64,000 bases of DNA, taken from positions 1,736,001-1,800,000 of the forward strand of contig JAQGEQ010000380.1 of NCBI GenBank assembly GCA_034620365.1, in the 5' to 3' direction. Positions 1-12,054 of this stretch are shown piece after piece. Each line of letters opens with the position of its first letter. Positions within the stretch are counted from its first letter, which is position 1. The position numbers and the translations under genes are program-made. The notes below the pieces were generated by a model that saw nothing but the letters and a program-made list of their open reading frames with translations, was not told the origin of the DNA and searched no databases. Source of the DNA: Pegea sp. RAD2-039. Taxonomy: Eukaryota; Chordata; Thaliacea; Salpida; Salpidae.

Positions 1-274
1 ATTTTCTGTATCCAATTTAATACTTAAATTATTTCTATTAAGTCAATTTCTATACTATTTTATCTATTTTTAATAGTTATAATAACATTTGCAATACTAT
101 AAATTTATTTTAAATATAAAGTTGAAAGTTTAATTAATCTCATAATTTAGTTCATTGTTGTAGTTATGTTTTATAATAATACCTCATAATTCTAGTAATA
201 ATTTTTTATTTATAGTTTTATAGGTGTTGAAACTTTGATTTTATTTCTTGACCTTAGTTCAATTCATTAACACT

Positions 275-751
275 ATGCCCAAAGCTGAACGATCTACATT
301 ACGAAGGAGACGACCTAGATCAAATATGTTTTCATCTATTATTGAAAAGTATGAGAGTTTAGATGGTGATTGTGAAGATGCTGTGATTAATAGCGAAGGA
401 AAAAAAATATTCAAAGGAACTCATAAAGAAGTAAACAAATTAACTAGATTAGATAAAGATAAATTAAAGAAAATTTATGATACTCTTAATAACTCAGAAA
501 AGAAATCTCCATCAGCTCAGACAAAGGTTAAAAAAGATCAAGAACAATATGCAAAAAGTTTAATGAATGTTTCTATAAGTTTTTCTGATATTTCTGAAAT
601 TGAAAAGTCTGTTGATTCCAACAGTAAAGAAAATGTTGAATTAAAAAAACAGAATGGAAAAGTCTGCAAATGCAAAGATGGATCATTATCTAGTGGGGGC
701 ACTGTTGATTCTTTGTTGGATTCAGTTTTAGATGAGACATTTGGTATTTAA
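275..751 (+). CDS. Unidentified small basic/polar protein (possibly a terminal exon)
   Basis: An open frame from an ATG at 275 to TAA at 749-751 gives about 158 residues. The frame is also open upstream to a TTG at 248. A plausible 3' splice site (AG at 256-257) lies just before it, so this may be the last exon of a gene that starts outside the window. The product begins with a very basic patch (TLRRRRPRSNMF, possibly nuclear-localising). It continues as a Lys/Glu/Ser-rich, probably disordered or helical chain, and ends in a small acidic/hydrophobic tail (VDSLLDSVLDETFGI). I do not recognise the family. The length and the balanced amino-acid composition make it better than a chance frame in this AT-rich DNA, but no domain supports a function. 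Confidence 0.45.
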   Translation: MPKAERSTLRRRRPRSNMFSSIIEKYESLDGDCEDAVINSEGKKIFKGTHKEVNKLTRLDKDKLKKIYDTLNNSEKKSPSAQTKVKKDQEQYAKSLMNVSISFSDISEIEKSVDSNSKENVELKKQNGKVCKCKDGSLSSGGTVDSLLDSVLDETFGI

Positions 752-1739
752 TTGTTTCACACCGTTTTTAAATTTTGTTGTTGTTATAATGTTTTGAGAG
801 AAAAAAACTAAATTATTTGTATTGTGATTCTCTTCTTTTTATTTAAAAATTTAAAAAGTAAAAAAAATTATACAAAACATTCCATAATATTTAATACGTA
901 ATTTAATTGTTGAAATAAATTCTCATTTAAAACAAATTTTTAGAGTTTACAGTAATCATTAGGTAACTTTTTAATTGTGACAGCTATACTTAGCTAATTT
1001 TAATTTTAGAGCACCAACTCAATTTTAGAGATTCAATTTTACTTCCACTCTTAGAAACAGCTCTAGCGTAGAACCTTAGTCTTAAATCAGCTGAAAAAAA
1101 AACAAAAACGCCACTTGTATAGGGCTGGTACCATTCTTTGTATTTTATAGCAGTTTAGAAGTAAAAGACATTTGGCTTAAATTACTTAGTTGTCAAATTC
1201 TAAGTGGTTTAAATTTACAAAACCTAAAGTTAGAGCTAATCATTTTATTAAAATAATTTCACTAACTGTTATAAACATAAGTAGCTGGTAATTGTTATAC
1301 TTTTTATATCAAAAGTTTGTCTTTAGTATTTCTGATATCGAATATTAAAGAAAAATTTATTTTCATTATTTTGATAGACCAGTGCCAAATTTTTTAAAAT
1401 TATTAATTAGATTATATCTAATTAGACTTTTTCTTTATAGAAGTTGGTGGGCTATTACTATTTTTTCATTGTCAACGATTTTTTTGGTTTACGCTGGTCA
1501 TATATATATTATCTTTCAATTCTTTGCAACTTCAAACAGCTCTATACGTTGCAGAAGACTGGTCTATGAACTGACATGTAAGTTATTCAGCCCAAAAAGT
1601 TTGAAATTTTAACTATCTTTTGTCAGCCAGCTGCACATACTATAAACTATTATACCATCAATGTAGTTATTATTTCATATATATCTTCAGTCTGAGACCT
1701 TAGCATTGTTCTGTCATCTAATTTTAAATTATTTTTCTA
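752..1739. other. AT-rich intergenic stretch
   Basis: No coding exon is supported. The 76-residue open frame at 1382-1612 is Leu/Phe/Ile-rich low-complexity translation and has no family match. Its 3' part may already belong to the decayed retroelement that becomes recognisable from about 1740. Confidence 0.5.
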
Positions 1740-2515
1740 AAATTTTTGCAAAATCAATCATCTTGTTTACCTAATATAAAGACCTTTAATTTTAATGCTC
1801 ATTACTTCCTTATCAATCTCTTTAAATTGTACGTACGTTCAGCTCTTGAATATAATATCAGTGCATGGATGTCATATGAAGTTGGTGATATAACAAAAAT
1901 AAATTTGTTCAGACAACATTTACGAGGTTGGTATGCAGAAAGCATAATATTAGATACGATAGTTATGAACATCGTCTCAGCTTCTTAGATTTAGATGCTT
2001 TAAAAACTCCAATGAGTACATACGACTTTAATCTTAAATCTGAAAGTCTTAACAATTTAGTTGACCTTCAACTCGATTCTTTCTTCTGCATTAGTTCTAC
2101 CCTCAAGTTGTATCAACTCAGACGACACTCAATACACCTTAATTTCTGGTACTTAACCTAGAATAAATTTGTTCTTATACCGCACAATTAGTACTTGGAA
2201 CAAACTACCATCAGACATTGTCATGTCAGAATCTCTCGTGCTGTTTGAGCTGAAGTTGGACTGTTTTAATATTGTCATGATTTACATTTATAAACTCTCT
2301 TTCTTTACTCATTTTATTATTAATAACAATCTATGTAATGATGTACTGTTATATTGCACGGGGACTTCTAAACTGCCATGCGTTACATTTTTTTTATATT
2401 TCCAACTTAAGTATATATACTAATTACATCATGTGAGAATTTGAGTAAGCGAGAGATGCTATTTTCAAGCACCTTTCTTCGTGTTTATTGTAATAAATAA
2501 ATAAATAAAAAAAGG
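1740..2515 (+). mobile_element. Decayed non-LTR retrotransposon (LINE), 3' end of pol plus 3' tail
   Basis: Three short broken frames together match the C-terminal part of jockey/CR1-type LINE reverse transcriptases. A segment at about 1800-1925 reads LYVRSALEYNISAW, the thumb-region 'R..LEY...W' pattern. A segment at 1928-2161 holds the 'Y..RL..L.LD.L' pattern. A segment at 2169-2270 reads RTISTWNKLPSDIV, the usual 'WN.LP..V' motif. Frameshifts and stops separate them, so the copy is dead. A non-coding 3' tail follows and ends in a (TAAA)n run at about 2490-2510, the usual 3' terminus of such elements. The tail is shared with a second, inverted copy near 59205-59440. The upstream RT catalytic core is not recognisable here, so the copy is 5'-truncated or decayed. 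The exact clade is not assigned. Confidence 0.8.
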
Positions 2516-3640
2516 ATAATCGATATTTCGTTTTTGATTTTTGTAGCTAAGTACTAAAAAACAAGTTTTGTTCTACGACATTTTATAAATTTTTAATAAT
2601 AGTTTAGTTTGAATTCTATACAACAGCTATTCGTTCTCAAATACATTATTAAATCTTTGATTTATATACAAATTTAATTGATTTCTAGTTGAAGTAAGTT
2701 CGTTGACTTAGTATCTTATCTTTACCAAAACTTACTATAACGTTTTTAAAGCTAGCTGAGACTTTGTAAATCATATCCGAGTCGAATTAAAAAAATTTAG
2801 ATTTCTTTAATAAATTCGATCGTACTTAACATTGTTGGTAAATTCATCTACAATTAAAATAACAAAAATTACGAAACCGTTTTAACAATTATTCAACCAT
2901 TTTTTCCATCATTATTACTTAACTCAATTTTCTTAAGCTGTTTTCAATTTTTTGTTGATTTTCAAGGTTTTTATTCTTTTGATATTTTCATTATAAATCA
3001 ATTTATTTATTTCTTGGTTGATGCATACAACTATTAGAGCAATAAATTTATGTATATTCGTCTTGTTTCTTTTTTTCATTTGATATAATTAAAAACAAAA
3101 ATGTTGAATTTTGATCTTTATCTTTTTACAATTTTTTTATTACTAATGTAAAAACTTTTTAAATTACATTTTGATGAAAGATTTAAAGGTATCTTGTATA
3201 TATATAAAGAATTTATTACTTATTTAATATTTTTATAATTCGCATAAAATATCTGAAATAAATAAATGCCTAAATTATTACTTTATTATATTCATAAAAT
3301 AATTAGGATTGGATTATTTTAACTTTTTTTTGTATTTACCTGTTTTTTATGTTTGATTTTAAAGACAATATTGTTTGTTCTTCAGTTTAAATTATTGATT
3401 CAATTTCTAAAATTGTTTTATTTCTATTCATTTAATAAAAATTATATTAATTTAGCCTAATAATTGAAAATTATTTAAAGATTATCTTTATATATAGCTA
3501 TTATTTAATGATTTTATAATTTAATAACTAATTTTTTCTTAAATTTTACTTAAACAATTGTTTTCAAGACTCAAAGTTGAATTAAATATTTTGTAATCTT
3601 CAACAGGTTGTTATTATTTAGTGAATAGTTCATTTATAAA
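2516..3640. other. AT-rich intergenic stretch upstream of VPS26
   Basis: I see only AT-rich DNA with homopolymer runs, and no convincing exon, RNA gene or repeat. The proximal part presumably holds the VPS26 promoter and 5' UTR. No TATA-like box stands out from the background. Confidence 0.5.
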
Positions 3641-5967
3641 ATGAATTTTTTTGGATTTGGTTCAGGAGCCGAAGTTGAAATACTTTTAGATGGGGCAGAT
3701 AAAAGGTTTTTTTTTAATTTCATTGAATTACACAAAATCATAATTAATTTTCAGGCAAAAAGTTGAACATCGTGTGACTGATAGCAAATGTGAAAAACTG
3801 TTGGTATATTATGATGGTGAAAGTGTATCTGGTGCTGTTAGTATAGGTCTCAAAGCTGGAGGCAGATTGGAGCATAAAGGCATCAAAATTGAGCTAATTG
3901 GACAAATAGGTATAAGCTAGTTACATTTAAATCATGGAATTGATTAGAAGAATATAAAAATCCAACTTTTTATTATTTTTAAAATCAAAACCTTAAAAGA
4001 GATTAGATAAAATAATTTGTATTTATTTTGAAAGCTATTTCTTTTTTAAAGTTATTTTATACTAGAATTATAATTTTTATAATTTGCAAAATGTATTTAA
4101 AGCTAAGCCTCACTTGCTATTTTCAAATTCACATTTTTAGATTCACTATTTAATCGCTCTTACCAAGATGAGTTTACATCTTTAACTAAACAACTTAGTC
4201 CTACGGGTATCCTAACCCAAAGCAAGATGTTCTGTTTTGAGTTTCCTAACGTTGAGAAGTCATTTGAGTCATATTTTGGATGTAACGTTCGGCTAAGGTA
4301 AAATTCTTTAATTGAAATAATTATTTTTGCTGAAATTTGTTGTTTACTTACTGATAGATATTTTTTACGAGTCACTATCGTTCGTCGTCTGACTGATTTG
4401 GTTAAAGAACTTGAATTTGTTGTACATACTTTAAGCTCTTATCCAGAAAATTCAAGTAACTTAAAGATGGAAGTTGGAATTGAAGATTGTCTACACATCG
4501 AATTTGAGTATAATAAACAAAGGTATTCAAAAGAAACTAGTTTATTCAATCCTCTTTATCATTTTAGACATAACTAAAAACAAATTTACTAGTTGTTGAC
4601 TTCACTTGTAAAAAACTGGCAAAAAATGTAGTAAAATTATATTAGTTACTTTTATTTATCAACTTTAAACCTAAGTGACAGTTCAATTCCTCTGGAACTG
4701 GTAGTTGTTAAAAGTTTAAAATAAAAAGTTTATATTTTTATGGAATTAAACAATTTTATGATTCGATGATTTAACTCGTTTATAATAAAATTGAAATGTG
4801 TTTGTTTTAAAGCATGCCAGATTGAAACATGTAAACCATTTGTCTTTTTGTTGTAACCATCAACAAATTTGTTTGATTATCAAATGATTATCATTTCAAA
4901 TTGCTTTATTATTTCTGTTTACAATTTGTTTTTTATTTCAGATATCATTTGAAAGATGCAATTATTGGTAAAATATACTTTCTGTTGGTACGAGTGAAGA
5001 TTAAGCATATGGAACTGCAAGTTATTAAACGTGAGTCCACTGGCTCCGGTCCTAACACTTATCATGATGAAGATACTATTGCTAAGTTCGAAATAATGGA
5101 TGGTGCCCCTGTTAAAGGTTTGTTTCATTATTCTTCAATTCATTTTTGTTGAATATCTTTTTATAATTTCTGCTTGTTTGTTCCACAAACTTCAGTTTTG
5201 ATTGTATTTCTCCGAAAATAATCTTTCTCTTTCAGAATGGATTTTGTGTTATGTAGTTTTGATTCAAGACAAATTTGAAAAAAAAAACCTTTTTAACTTT
5301 GATATTTACTCAAACAAAAATAGTTATGATAAAAATATAGTATTTTTTCTCATAGATGCAAAAATTCACTTAAAGTCTCACAAAAATCATCTGTATCGTA
5401 TACTCGCTGTCCTATCAACTACCTGATTTGATTTGTAAACTAATAAACCTCTTTAGCTCCCAAAGTAAACCACAAACTTTAATAAAAAACCGGTTAGGTT
5501 GATTCATAACTCCCAATTGAAAACTTCTCTGTCAACAACACCAAGCCAAGAAAACTTATCTCCAAACAAACCTTGTGCCCAGTGCTTGAAAGTGTTTAAA
5601 AGACTTTCTACAAAAAAATAACATCATGTAAGCAGCTCATAGAAAAGTTCTTCAAATGTCTTCTTGTTTTTCAGGTGAATCTATTCCAATTCGCCTTTTT
5701 CTTTCTGCATATGATTTAACACCAACTATGCGAGATATCAACAAGAAGTTCAGTGTACGTTACTATCTTAATCTTGTGTTGATTGACGAAGAAGAGCGGC
5801 GTTACTTTAAGCAACAGGTCTCACATATCTTCTTCTATTTGTAAATCTTTTAAACTCTTCTGAAATTGTAGGAAATTATTCTATGGAGAAAGGGTGATTT
5901 TCAGATAGGTGGTAAGACTAGAACCTTTGAAGAAGCAGCAAGAAGATACGAAAAAGTGTCTGCATGA
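3641..5967 (+). CDS. VPS26: VPS26, retromer cargo-recognition subunit
   Basis: Seven exons join in phase: 3641-3705, 3755-3909, 4141-4297, 4358-4522, 4942-5117, 5675-5817 and 5872-5967. They give 318 residues, close to the roughly 327 usual for animal VPS26. VPS26 is the arrestin-fold subunit of retromer (with VPS35 and VPS29), which returns cargo from endosomes to the Golgi or plasma membrane. Diagnostic stretches include LLVYYDGESVSG (early), MEVGIEDCLHIEFEYN (central), KIYFLLVRVKIKHMEL, EIMDGAPVKGESIPIRLFL and TPTMRDINKKFSVRYYLN. Both arrestin-like lobes are complete. The tail after the conserved ILWRKGD segment is short and lacks the longer Ser/Thr-rich tail of vertebrate VPS26A. All introns are GT-AG, and the fifth is the longest (557 nt). 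The start ATG is the only one compatible with the family N-terminus. Confidence in identity is very high. An AATAAA overlaps the stop codon. Confidence 0.97.
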
Positions 5968-8900
5968 ATAAAACAACTGATTCTAACCATCGTTTCTTAC
6001 TGTACCTTGATTGTAACTGATTTTAGGTGCCACTGTCTTCTGTGTTAATTGGTTTTGGGGTGTACATCATTTACATGCTATCCATGATTAATTGTCGAAT
6101 TTCTTTCATTTCTAATTTCATTACAAACTTCTATTATCTAACAAGATGAAGTTTTCTTTTTTTTGTTCTTGTAAAATCTCTTTATTTTGTTATTTATTAA
6201 TTGTGATCATATCAACACCTATCTATCATTTTTCTAAATTTATTTACGAACATTTAAAAATAAAAAGTCTTGTTGCTAAATTTAAGAAAGATAAAGTTTA
6301 TTTTTTAAAATAGGAATGTTCTGTCCAGTTTGTGAACTTATTACATTTACAAGATGGTCACAAACATCAACAACTTTTCTGTTTAAAGCTTTGTAACATT
6401 TTATCAACTTTTCTCATTTCATAAACAACATTTATTTAGAAACATTCAGTGTTTACAATATGTTGTTGATGTCAAACCAGAGGTTTTATTCATTATATAA
6501 TTCTTCAATTTAATGTTTTCATCTGCGCGATTATTTAAGTAGTATCTTTAAATACTCCGTAAATATTGCAATGAAAAAATTTTTGTTTTAATATAAGAAA
6601 ACAAAAACTGATTTCTTCTCCAATAATCTTTCTTTGAGTATCTTTTTCCACGTTATTGCAATGAATAGAGTATCTTGAATCGCTATAATTATATCTTCAG
6701 TTGTACTTCTTAGTGTCATGAAAAAAACGTAAAATATTTGTATAATATTGTTGTATCGAATTCAATTCAAGAAATCTCTTAAAAGCAAAATTATTTTTAT
6801 AAACATACCATGAATAAACTTACTGAAACCCACTTACCTCTTAGATCCTCATCACCTACTTCTTCTCATTCAATAACAATGATCCTTGTAAACTATAATG
6901 TATTTGACAAATATTTAGAATAATTTAATTTGATATATTAACTCAACACGTGGTTGTAAATAACAGTTCTTATAGCGAAAACGGAACAATATGAAGAAAT
7001 TATAAAAGATTTCTAATTCTCTGTCGCTAAATTATTCAATTTAGTTCAGCATAATTTCAAAAGTGTTTTAGTTTGTAATTTTTTTTAGTTAATTGTTCAA
7101 AACTTTACTGCTTTAAATAATTTAAGTTTTAGTTTACCGAGCAACATGTTTAGTTCAAAAATCCTCTGTTTAGAGTTTCAGTGTAGTCCACTAGTAGATA
7201 CAGACGTGAAAACTTGGTTGAGTTTAGTGATCGTATATAGTTTTGAGTGGGATGAACATTTTAAAACTTGAATATCAATTTAGAAGTTTTAATATTTTAT
7301 ATAATCATCTCTATATTGTCAATTACAAGGAATTCTGTCTACAAAGACATTAACATTTCATTATCAAGAACTAACTTTATACTTTTTATGAATTTTCAAA
7401 AATATATAAATTGTTTTAACATATATGTGCTTTGGTTGAAACAAGTTATGTTATAACGACTTTTTATTGTTATTTTGACTAATACATTTTCCTGATACCT
7501 CCAAAAACTACATTTAATACTTTTTACGATTTTTTGTCAACTTCTAGTCAATTTTTACAAGCTCTGGTAGATTTATTATATTTCAACTGACTTATGGCGT
7601 ACCTGAAATTGAATTTTGCTTGTAAATTGTTTACCTGATACAAAGCTTATTATTGTTTTGCTTTTTTTAAGTAGTTCAGATAAGATCTTTTAAAACACTT
7701 TTCGAGCTTATTAGTGACTCCATGATTTCCAAAAACTTTATCGCTTTCATTTCATATAACTAAAGGTGTTCAATGAGCGGTAATTATTGCTTAAAAAGTT
7801 TCAATGTAAATTACAAAATAATAAATACAAAGATACTCACTAAAATACAAATTTGAAATTGTTTGTTCAGTTATGCAAAGTTATACGAATGTTATTCAAT
7901 TATATCTGCGTTTATTCGAGAAATGGTGTTGCACATTGCAGGTATCAAGCGATTGTAAAGTAGCTGCAGTCTTCATGCAAAAAGTCATTATTAGATAACA
8001 GTTTTAATCTCTTGAAATGGATTTTTTCGTACATTGTTTCATGTCAAAAAAGAATAATATTAAATTTAAAATCTTATTGCTTATTTTAAAGTAAACTGTT
8101 AAAACCAAACTTAGCCCTTAAAAAATTATGTATCTTCTAAAATCAACAATAAATTTAAACTAAGTTGTGATCGGTTTCTAACTAGTAGCAGCTTACCGGG
8201 TTGATCAATATTGTTTAAGATACTGATTACAAAAGCGACCAACTTTTAAAGAAAGTATAAGGACTCAAGAAATAAATCTTCATATTACTTCTTGCATTAA
8301 TTCTAAATTTAAACATTTTTCTACAAAAATACAAGATAAACAGAGATAATTAAGCTGCTTAATATAGAAATTTATTTTTAGTTTTTAACTTTTAAGTAGG
8401 CTAAATTTTAACTTTAGCTTATTTTTACCTAACAACCAGCTGGTTTTTATTAAACAACTAAAGTTAAAGCCATCATGAAAAACTTAGTGTAGATATGCTG
8501 AAATAATAAAACAAAATAGTTTTTACCAAGATATTGTTTACTTTATCTATTATTTATTATATTAGCATCTATTCAATTGAAAAAAGAATAAATATATGTA
8601 AACATTTTGAAGCCACATACACCAAGGAATATCAAATAAATTGCAGATAAACTTACAATGAAGTAAAAAATTCATAAAAATGATTATCTAACTGTTTAAA
8701 AACCTAAATGTTTAAACCTGAACAGTTATTCATTTGTAAATAATTACAGGATTTGAAAAATGTTTGAAAAATCACTTTATGGAAGATATCTTAAATTAAT
8801 CTCATTTACAATAATTTTGAATCATAAACATTTTGAAATAGTGAAATATGAAAAGATTCTAATGAAAATAACTAAAACTTTTTTAGATGCTTATAATGAA

Positions 8901-9287
8901 TTCTCAAAAGAATTTATTGTAACAGTAAAATGAACATTTTAGTAAAACAAAGTCTTTCTTTAAAATATTAGTTTGGCATTTATCATAGAGATTAATGATT
9001 TCTAGAAATCAACAAACTTTATAAGTAAATATGTTCTGATTAAAAAATATTCTCTTAACTACTCAACGTTTCATTTAAGATTTTTCTAAGTTTTTTGCAA
9101 CTATCTTGACTACCAAATCTTAAAGATATATAAATTAGTGGCTCCTATATCAGATGATAAATGAAAACAACAAAATTTAATAAATCGCCTATTTTATTCG
9201 CCAATCAGAGCTTTACAAAAACAATAAAAACTGTTTTTTGCTTCCTGATTTAGCAACATGGGTCGAATAAAAGCACCCAAATTCCTT
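5968..9287. other. AT-rich intergenic stretch between VPS26 and the LRR1-like gene
   Basis: About 3.3 kb with no supported exon. The 62-residue frame at 7268-7456 is Ile/Asn/Phe-rich background. VPS26 (+) and the LRR1-like gene (-) converge here, so both 3' UTRs lie at its edges. A TTTATT at 9193-9198 reads AATAAA on the minus strand, 90 nt below the LRR1-like stop, and is its likely poly(A) signal. I see no repeat or RNA gene. Confidence 0.5.
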
Positions 9288-10532
9288 CTACTTTTCATTC
9301 ACATCTTCTCTCTTGTTTGCTGCTTTCATCATGTATTGATGTATAAGAAATAAGAAATCCAGGGGGACTCGACCAGGGTCTAAGTAACTTTGCTTCATTA
9401 TCTCAAACTCATGTTGTTTATAGCATCGCTCTGAGCAAGATACTACTTCAACAGGGAACAAGCTTGGAGTGAAATTAGATCTAAAAACTTGTATAACTGC
9501 TTTTCGTGTTGCCATAAATATCTTATTACCACATAAGCAGGTTTCTCGCTCATTGAGATGAGCAATCATTTCTAGAATTAATGGTATTTTATGATTGGTT
9601 TCTCTGAGCACAGCATTCAAGCACATGTGATACAACGTTTGAAAAGAATTTTGTCTAAAATTCATGTAGACCAGCTGATTATTAAATTGGAATGATGGAT
9701 TTATAGAAATTTGACTTTTACTAATTGGTAACTTCAATATGCTGGCAGGCAGACATGTTAGCTGATTCTCAATGATCTGAAAATCTTTCAGCTTACTTAA
9801 TCTTCCTACAGCATCAGGAAGATATTCCAAATTGTTATGATTAAGTGAAAGTCCCTCAAGGTTCTTTAAATTAAACAAATTGAGAGGAAGTTTAGTAATT
9901 TGATTCAGATCAAGATTGAGATATTTGAGAGAATCAACTAGTCCTGATTGAGGCCCAAACAATTCTTCATCTAATTCCACAATGTGGTTATCTTGCAGTC
10001 CAAGATATTGAAGATTTTTTAAATGACAAATCTCTTTTGGAAACGTTGAGAGATTATTGTTTGATAAATTTAAATCTATGATTGCATCATAGCTAGTTTT
10101 ATCTTGTATAACTTCAGTAATACCAGCAAAGATACTGTGATAAAACAAATTTTCAACTTTCAATTTTGAATACAATTGTTTCAGATTACAAAGATTGAGT
10201 TTATCAATTGAAGTAAAATTAGAAAGATCAGTTTCAAATGGTTGATCAGCTGAAATTTCAACAGTATAATAGCCTCTATAACTTTTGAAACATAAATGAT
10301 GCTTACCAAAATAAAGAGACAATAAACCTTTTGGTTGTGCCTGCTGTGTTCTACTATTTGAATCCAAATTACTTTCCATAGACATTTTTCCTCCAAGAAC
10401 TTTATAAACTTTAATTTCTGATGACATTTTGTAATAAATAGCCATATATCCATCTCCATTAGCTTTTTTGAGCATAAATACAGTGCTATCATAATACTTT
10501 TTATGAAATTTTAAAAAACAGTCAAAAATCAT
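9288..10532 (-). CDS. LRR1: LRR1-like leucine-rich-repeat protein (probable CUL2 ligase receptor)
   Basis: A single uninterrupted frame of 414 residues, the length I recall for the human LRR1 (PPIL5) protein. The N-terminal ~150 residues are a non-LRR domain. About five leucine-rich repeats follow (about 150-280), for example DLNLSNNNLSTFPKEI and SLNHNNLEYLPDAVG. The C-terminal domain matches the LRR1 family: a helical L..(A/V)L...HKIP segment, then CLCG and a later CSERCY pair, a Cys arrangement expected of a structural metal site or disulphides. In animals LRR1 is the substrate receptor of a cullin-2 ubiquitin ligase that removes the CMG helicase at replication termination. That role is inferred from the family. 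The N-terminal half is divergent, so the orthology is probable rather than certain. The gene is intronless here. Confidence 0.7.
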   Translation of the reverse strand: MIFDCFLKFHKKYYDSTVFMLKKANGDGYMAIYYKMSSEIKVYKVLGGKMSMESNLDSNSRTQQAQPKGLLSLYFGKHHLCFKSYRGYYTVEISADQPFETDLSNFTSIDKLNLCNLKQLYSKLKVENLFYHSIFAGITEVIQDKTSYDAIIDLNLSNNNLSTFPKEICHLKNLQYLGLQDNHIVELDEELFGPQSGLVDSLKYLNLDLNQITKLPLNLFNLKNLEGLSLNHNNLEYLPDAVGRLSKLKDFQIIENQLTCLPASILKLPISKSQISINPSFQFNNQLVYMNFRQNSFQTLYHMCLNAVLRETNHKIPLILEMIAHLNERETCLCGNKIFMATRKAVIQVFRSNFTPSLFPVEVVSCSERCYKQHEFEIMKQSYLDPGRVPLDFLFLIHQYMMKAANKREDVNEK

Positions 10533-12054
10533 TTTTCTGATTTACTTGAGACTAATCTTAAGGTTTCTAAGTATATCACCTACAATTGAAAAAAAGCTAT
10601 TTAAAATAAATGAATGAAACAGATTCCACATATAAATAATATAATTACTTTATGATATAACTTGATGAGGCTTAATATAAAAGTATATACATGTATAATT
10701 ATGGTAGTTAAAAGTAAAATAAGTTTTTTATGAAACTCTATTAGATCATTATTGATAAAAATAATAAAACTAAGGTTATTAGCAACTTTAATTCTTCTAA
10801 TACAAGATAAAACTAATTAAACAATAACAAAGCTTAAAGTTAAAACTTTACAATACTCACTATTTCTCTAACCTTATATAATTATGCAAAATTATTAATG
10901 GAATTTTTACTTATAAAGATTAATTATAAGCTTCTTCTGGACTCCATCACTATATCAAAACCCATCACTTCTTTTAAAATTAAGTTGAACAAATATGATT
11001 TGAGTAATTTTCTTGATAAGTGATACTATATGATTCTATTTCATTTATTTTTATGTTTTCAGCTTTTATACTTATGCCTTTGTTATTTTTTGATTTATTA
11101 CTTTACTTTTGTTGAACTATGACTATATTAAAGCATCATTTCTCAATTTAAATTGATATCTATTGCAAATAGGATTGTAGTTTAGTCAATTTTAAAATAA
11201 TTAGAAACATTTCAAGATTTAAATATTTAAAAATAACATTTCATATGTTATACTAAGTTATTAAATCAATAAAAACAAACTAGAAATTACTTGAAGATAT
11301 AATTGTGAGTACAAAATGTGTCACAAATGAAATAAAATAAACTAAAATAGAAAAAAGATATTAATAGTTTTTTGACAAAATAATATTAGAAAAATAAGCG
11401 AATAAAATATAAACTTAGGTTTATATAAATATAATTTTAATAATGACTAAAATCAAATACTATCACAAACTAAAATTAGAAAAATAAATACTTCTTTTAA
11501 ATATTAACTTTAACAGAATACAAATATACCAATTATGCACAAGATTAAAAAAATACATGAATTAATTAATTCAATTAATTAAGTGTACAATTGATAAAAA
11601 CCCAATGCTAGCTCACAAAATTCAAGATAACTATAAAACAATATGTATAAATAGTATATAATATTACTTATTATAAATCATAGTTTTTCAAATATATCAA
11701 AATTAATAATAAACTTACTTAAATACAAGTAATTTGATGTCTGTAATGATATTTGACTGAATAAAAAGAGTGAAAAGTAAAATTGATAATGACAACAGTA
11801 CAAAACTGGAACGCACGTGAGTCTTTTCAGATTAAATATTTATTCAATTTTGTCTTATCACAAAAAAGCTTATACAGTTTGTGGCACTGTTAAATAATTT
11901 TTGATCTAATTTAAAAAGATAAATTTTTTTTTAGTTACTCCAACTTACAAGAAAGATGTAAGTATCTCGTTTTAAGGTTCTTTTAATTAGCTTACTTAAA
12001 GTAGTAACTAAGAAGTATTTCACGTTAATTTTTTTAACTTTACTTTTTTTGAAA
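10533..12054. other. AT-rich upstream region of the LRR1-like gene
   Basis: No exon, RNA gene or repeat that I can support. It probably holds the promoter and 5' UTR of the minus-strand LRR1-like gene. The DNA is featureless AT-rich sequence up to the edge of the retroelement relic at about 12055. Confidence 0.5.
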
